The position numbers and the translations under genes were made by a program. From positions 1 to 11,287 of the forward strand of contig JAJYKC010000023.1 of assembly GCA_021788955.1 (NCBI GenBank): a stretch of DNA of 11,287 nucleotides, in the 5' to 3' direction. The notes beneath the pieces are model-generated. The model saw nothing but the letters and a program-made list of their open reading frames with translations, made no database searches and had not been told where the DNA came from. This DNA comes from Acidobacteriota bacterium. Lineage in GTDB: Bacteria; Acidobacteriota; Terriglobia; Bryobacterales; Bryobacteraceae. Position 1 is the first letter of the stretch. Every line of letters starts with the position of its first letter. Below are positions 8,657 through 11,287 of the stretch, one piece after another.

Positions 8657-8662
8657 ATTATA
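8657..8662 (-). promoter_or_regulatory. Consensus -10 box upstream of the htrA-like gene
   Basis: Minus-strand TATAAT lies 44 bases before the protease ATG, which predicts a leader of roughly 37 bases containing the AAAGGAG ribosome site. No good -35 is seen: the hexamer at 17-base spacing reads GAGTGC. It lies at the edge of the insertion-sequence/toxin-antitoxin scar, so any upstream promoter element could derive from the inserted DNA. Confidence 0.4.
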
Positions 8663-8725
8663 GTTTGCTGCGCGCGAACGCACTCTGTGACGCGTGCATA
8701 GCCTGACTTTCGCACTTCCCGAGGG

Positions 8726-8748
8726 TTTTCCGGTGTGAGGCGGGAAAA
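8726..8748. repeat. Short inverted repeat in the scar region
   Basis: TTTTCC at 8726-8731 and GGAAAA at 8743-8748 form a 6-bp inverted repeat with an 11-base spacer. It lies about 100 bases upstream of the transposase start, on the side where the left end of the insertion sequence should be. It may belong to the terminal region of the element; without the other end this cannot be settled. Confidence 0.25.
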
Positions 8749-8845
8749 TTCGCAATGATATCAACGCGGGCTGCTGGAAAAAGGCCTGAGTGAAGACCTT
8801 GCCTCTTTTCTGACGGTGGAATTTCTGGCATTCTGCTGCTCGCGC

Positions 8846-8890
8846 ATGTTTCTGCGCAGCACCAATCGTCGCAAAGACGGCAAGGAGCAC
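8846..8890 (+). mobile_element. IS1634/IS4-type transposase start, truncated to 15 codons
   Basis: ATG at 8846 opens MFLRSTNRRKDGKEH, which resembles the beginning of IS1634-type (IS4 superfamily) DDE transposases, whose next residues are usually YWS or similar. Here the match ends exactly after His15, and the next bases belong to the antitoxin-like reading on the other strand. The fragment is far too short to be active. The left end of the element must lie to the left, between the protease promoter and 8846, but I could not identify its terminal inverted repeat or a target duplication. The family call comes from memory of the conserved N-terminus over only 15 residues, so it is plausible rather than proven. 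Confidence 0.55.
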
Positions 8891-8926
8891 CTCGGAATGG
8901 AAAGCCGGAATTTCCAGTTTTTTCAT
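8891..8926 (-). pseudogene. CopG-type antitoxin, N-terminal remnant (12 codons)
   Basis: ATG at 8926 begins MKKLEIPAFHSE. Many CopG/ribbon-helix-helix antitoxins paired with BrnT-like toxins begin with MKK, an IP.F.SE pattern and then acidic residues and aromatic W residues. Here the expected acidic/WW continuation is absent in all three frames, and the similarity stops at 8891, where transposase sequence begins on the other strand. The start codon follows the toxin stop after three bases (GCC), the usual toxin-then-antitoxin order of such operons. It cannot encode a working antitoxin. The family call depends on both the short motif and the neighbour. Confidence 0.5.
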
Positions 8927-8929
8927 GGC

Positions 8930-9133
8930 TCAATCTGTTCCACGGTACCTCCGAATATCCTTGCCCGCCGGATAGGTTGTTACGGCGCGCACGCGGCCCC
9001 GCCGGCGAGTCCACACAACCACCAGGAGACGCCCGCGTTTCGTAAAACCGGCTGCCTTGTAGCGGCCCTCGCCGCTCTCCGTTTGATACTCCAGCTCCAC
9101 GGGCCGCGTATAGACAACGTCAACCGCAGCTGA
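8930..9133 (-). pseudogene. BrnT/DUF4258-like toxin, N-terminally truncated
   Basis: An open frame of 67 codons begins right after a TAG at 9134-9136 and ends at the TGA at 8930-8932. It reads SAAVDVVYTRPVELEY, then a Gly-rich turn, then FTKRGRLLVVVWTRR and VRAVTTYPAGKDIRRYRG. This resembles the C-terminal two thirds of BrnT-like RNase toxins of the RelE-like fold: a helix ending in a P-V-E strand, a G-R-L-L-V-V-V strand, a basic strand and an A/T-Y-P-A turn leading to a basic helix. The N-terminal part, expected to carry something like a KHGV helix, and the start codon are missing. The only in-frame alternatives are GTGs inside the fold, so I call it broken. Its upstream end lies 17 bases after the M13 peptidase stop. 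Exact family assignment between BrnT and DUF4258 is uncertain. Confidence 0.55.
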
Positions 9134-9150
9134 CTATGAGGCGAGCGCGC

Positions 9151-11259
9151 TCACCATACGCGGCACGCGTTGGCGCTCACCATCGGCTGGCCGGCTTTGC
9201 AGCCGAAGGCCTGCTGGAATTCGGGCCGGTTCACTACCACGCCGTTCACGCGGAATTGCGCCGGCGAATGCGGATCGGTCTGCACCTGCAGGCGCGCCGC
9301 CTCGGGACGGATGTTGGTGCACCAGATCTGGCCGAAGGAAAGAAAATACCGCTGCTCGGGCGTGAAGCCCTGGATCTTCTTGGGGTCGTTCCCGATGGTG
9401 TTGTGCAGGGCCATGGTGGCGATGTGCACGCCGCCGTTGTCCGCGGTGTTCTCGCCCAGCGTCAGCTTGCCGTTGACATGGACCCCCGGCGCCACCTCGA
9501 ATTTGGAATACTCGTTGACGAAGCAGGCTTCGCGCTCGTGGAAGGCCTTGGCATCTGCCGGCGTCCACCAGTTGTGCAGGTTGCCGTCCGGACCGAACTG
9601 GCTGCCCTCGTCGTCGAAGCCGTGCGTCAGTTCGTGGCCGATCACCGAGCCGATGCCGCCGAAATTCACCGCGTCGTCCATGCGGTTGTCATAGAAGGGC
9701 GGCTGGAGGATGCCGGCGGGGAAGTTGATGTCGTTCTCGAGCGGGTCGTAATAGGCGTTGACCGTGGGTGGCGTCATCTCCCATTCGCCGCGGTCCACCG
9801 GCTTGCCGATCTTGTTCACGTCGCGGTGGAACTCATACTGGCTGGCGCGCTCGGCGTTGCCCAGGGCGTCGTTGCGCTCGATTACCACGCTCGAATAATC
9901 GCGCCACTTGCTGGGGTAGCCGATCTTGTTGGTGATGGCGTGCAGCTTGATGAGCGCCTGCTTCTTGGTTTCCGGCGTCATCCAGGTGACCGCCTGAATG
10001 TCCTCGCCCAGCGCCTTTTCGAGCGCGTTCACCATTTTCAGCGTGCGCTCCTTGCCTTCCGCGCCGAAGGTCCGTTCCACGTACTTCTTCCCCAGCGCTT
10101 CGCCCAGTTGCTCATCGGCCAGACTTACGCAGCGCTTCCAGCGCGGCCGTATTTCCGTGGCGCCGGTGAGGATCTTGCCGTAGAAATTGAAATTCTCCTC
10201 GACAAACGGCTCGGGTAGCAGCGGCGCTTCGGAGTGCAGCAGGTGCCAGGTGAGATAGATCTTCCAGTCGGCCAGGCTGTCGTTGCGGATGGCGGTGTTC
10301 ACGGTCTTGAAGAAATCCGGCCAGGCGACGTTGATGCTCGCGAACGGCGGCGCGCCGGCATCGCGGAGGTACTCGGTCCAGCGGAAGGCGGGATCGAGCG
10401 CTTCCAGTTCCTGCCGGGTCATCTTGTGATAGACCTTCTCCGGATCGCGGCGCGAGACACGGTCGAGCGAGCCCTTGGCCAGCTCGGTTTCGAGGCGCAT
10501 CACGGTCGCCGCGCCGGCCTTGGCCGCGGCCGGGGTTTCGCCAGCAAGCTCCAGCGTGCGCTGGATGTGCGCCCGGTACTGGTTGCGCAACTCGACCGAT
10601 TTGGGGTCGGCTCGCAGATAGTAATCGCGGTCCGGCAGACCGAGGCCGCCCTGGTCGGCCTGGGCGATCTCCCGGGTGGAGTCTTTGAAATCCGGCCCCG
10701 AGCCGAACTCGAACAGGGCGCTCACGCCCGCGCGCTGCAGGTGGGCGATTTCGGCGGCCAGACCGGCCTTGTCCTTAAGCCCGCGGATGCGCGCCAGCTC
10801 CGGCTCCAGCGGCTTGAGCCCCTTGGCGTCGATGGCCTTCTGGTCCATGCAGGCGGCGTAATAGTCGCCGATCTTCTGCGTGGTGGCATCACGGCCGGGA
10901 TTCGGCTGGGCGGCCTGTTCGAGAATCTGGCGCAGGATATCGCGATTGCGCTCCTCCAGCTCCGAAAACCGCCCCCAGCGCGATTGGTCCGGCGGAATGG
11001 GATTCTTCTTGAGCCAGTTGCCGCAGGCGTATTGATAGAAATCGACGCACGGATCCACCGAGGGATCGATGTTGTCCACGCTAAACTCGATGGCGCTCTT
11101 GTTGACGGCCGGGTTGTCAGCTATCTTCTGCCGCGGCACCGGCCCCGGTGCCTTCTTCATTCCCGGAATGCGCGGCGGCTCCGGTTTGGGTTGGGTCTGG
11201 CACACCAGTGCCGTGACGGACAAAGCGGCTATCAGTGAAATCTTCAGCAAGCTCGCCAC
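9151..11259 (-). CDS. M13 family zinc metallopeptidase (neprilysin/PepO-like), exported
   Basis: This is a zinc endopeptidase of the neprilysin family, expected to cut peptides outside the cytoplasm. Seen: a signal peptide (core ISLIAALSVTALVC), then a Pro/Lys-rich linker. The M13 N-terminal domain starts at about residue 65 with the signature DPCVDFYQYACGNWLKKNPI. The substrate-binding NAYYDP is at 501-506. The zinc site is HELTH with His542, Glu543 and His546. The third ligand is in ENTADNGG with Glu603 and Asp607. The C-terminal part has HSPAQFRVNG (His664 and Arg670 in neprilysin-like positions) and the terminal CRVW. All catalytic residues are present and 702 residues is normal. The Cys20 context ALVC is a poor lipobox, so it is probably soluble. 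The start is uncertain: GTG at 11259 has AGAG directly before it, while an in-frame TTG at 11250 has AGAGG eight bases upstream and gives a tidier signal peptide. It is monocistronic as far as the window shows. Confidence 0.96.
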   Translation of the reverse strand: MASLLKISLIAALSVTALVCQTQPKPEPPRIPGMKKAPGPVPRQKIADNPAVNKSAIEFSVDNIDPSVDPCVDFYQYACGNWLKKNPIPPDQSRWGRFSELEERNRDILRQILEQAAQPNPGRDATTQKIGDYYAACMDQKAIDAKGLKPLEPELARIRGLKDKAGLAAEIAHLQRAGVSALFEFGSGPDFKDSTREIAQADQGGLGLPDRDYYLRADPKSVELRNQYRAHIQRTLELAGETPAAAKAGAATVMRLETELAKGSLDRVSRRDPEKVYHKMTRQELEALDPAFRWTEYLRDAGAPPFASINVAWPDFFKTVNTAIRNDSLADWKIYLTWHLLHSEAPLLPEPFVEENFNFYGKILTGATEIRPRWKRCVSLADEQLGEALGKKYVERTFGAEGKERTLKMVNALEKALGEDIQAVTWMTPETKKQALIKLHAITNKIGYPSKWRDYSSVVIERNDALGNAERASQYEFHRDVNKIGKPVDRGEWEMTPPTVNAYYDPLENDINFPAGILQPPFYDNRMDDAVNFGGIGSVIGHELTHGFDDEGSQFGPDGNLHNWWTPADAKAFHEREACFVNEYSKFEVAPGVHVNGKLTLGENTADNGGVHIATMALHNTIGNDPKKIQGFTPEQRYFLSFGQIWCTNIRPEAARLQVQTDPHSPAQFRVNGVVVNRPEFQQAFGCKAGQPMVSANACRVW

Positions 11260-11287
11260 CTCTGCTAACCATCGAGCACATGAGGTC

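Larger units (their letters stand above)
8609..8926 (-). other. Chimeric 105-codon ORF across the scar (antitoxin start fused to antisense IS sequence)
   Basis: The ORF starts at the ATG of the antitoxin-like fragment. It keeps its first 12 codons (MKKLEIPAFHSE), then runs through DNA that is antisense to the transposase start and its upstream region, and on through the protease promoter. It ends with a TGA overlapping the protease ATG. The residues after Glu12 show no protein-like pattern that I recognise and are rich in basic residues. I regard it as an accidental fusion rather than a gene. It is listed because an automatic annotator would probably call it a hypothetical protein in an operon with the protease. 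Confidence 0.35.

Noticed and set aside
8658..9014. Minus-strand 118-codon frame in the scar
   Set aside because: No recognisable pattern, and it conflicts with the toxin and antitoxin remnant frames.
9136..11238. Two long plus-strand frames (9136-10218 and 10234-11238) opposite the M13 gene
   Set aside because: Both are antisense shadows rich in Arg, Val, Leu, Ala and Gly with no motifs. The peptidase on the minus strand has every catalytic residue.
1..11287. tRNA, rRNA, CRISPR array, riboswitch or phage genes
   Set aside because: Reading both strands showed no repeat-spacer array, no tRNA-like cloverleaf and no recognisable RNA or phage element.

Overview
The window is GC-rich and chromosomal in character. 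Five large genes surround one small, heavily rearranged gap. The gene mix suggests a Gram-negative, double-membrane soil bacterium, most likely Acidobacteriota of the Solibacter/Bryobacter kind: a PAS histidine kinase, a tripartite RND pump with two lipoprotein parts, a periplasmic HtrA protease and a secreted M13 metallopeptidase. That placement is inference from overall style, because the window holds no rRNA or other marker gene.

Layout: (1) At 1-1135 on the minus strand is a cytoplasmic PAS-PAS histidine kinase that runs off the left edge inside its ATPase domain. (2) A 116-base divergent promoter region separates it from a plus-strand efflux operon at 1252-7172. The operon encodes a periplasmic adaptor lipoprotein, a HAE1-type RND proton antiporter and a NodT-type outer-membrane factor lipoprotein, together a complete inner-to-outer-membrane exporter. 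No TetR, MarR or other one-component repressor lies in the window, so the divergent kinase is the only visible candidate regulator. (3) Converging on the operon from the right, at 7212-8612 on the minus strand, is an HtrA/DegP-type serine protease with two PDZ domains. (4) At 9151-11259 on the minus strand is a complete or near-complete exported M13 (neprilysin-like) zinc peptidase.

The most informative stretch is the 540-base gap between the protease and the peptidase (8613-9150). Read on the minus strand it holds the C-terminal two thirds of a BrnT/DUF4258-like toxin with no start codon. Three bases later come the first 12 codons of what looks like its CopG-type antitoxin. The antitoxin reading stops abruptly at 8891. 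There the opposite strand carries the first 15 codons of an IS1634/IS4-type transposase, running into the breakpoint head-on. The simplest reading is a toxin-antitoxin operon hit by an insertion sequence, then trimmed by deletions to a scar. The scar leaves a chimeric 105-codon ORF whose stop overlaps the protease start as ATGA. I found no intact new system; this scar and the near-leaderless kinase start are the points most worth a second look.
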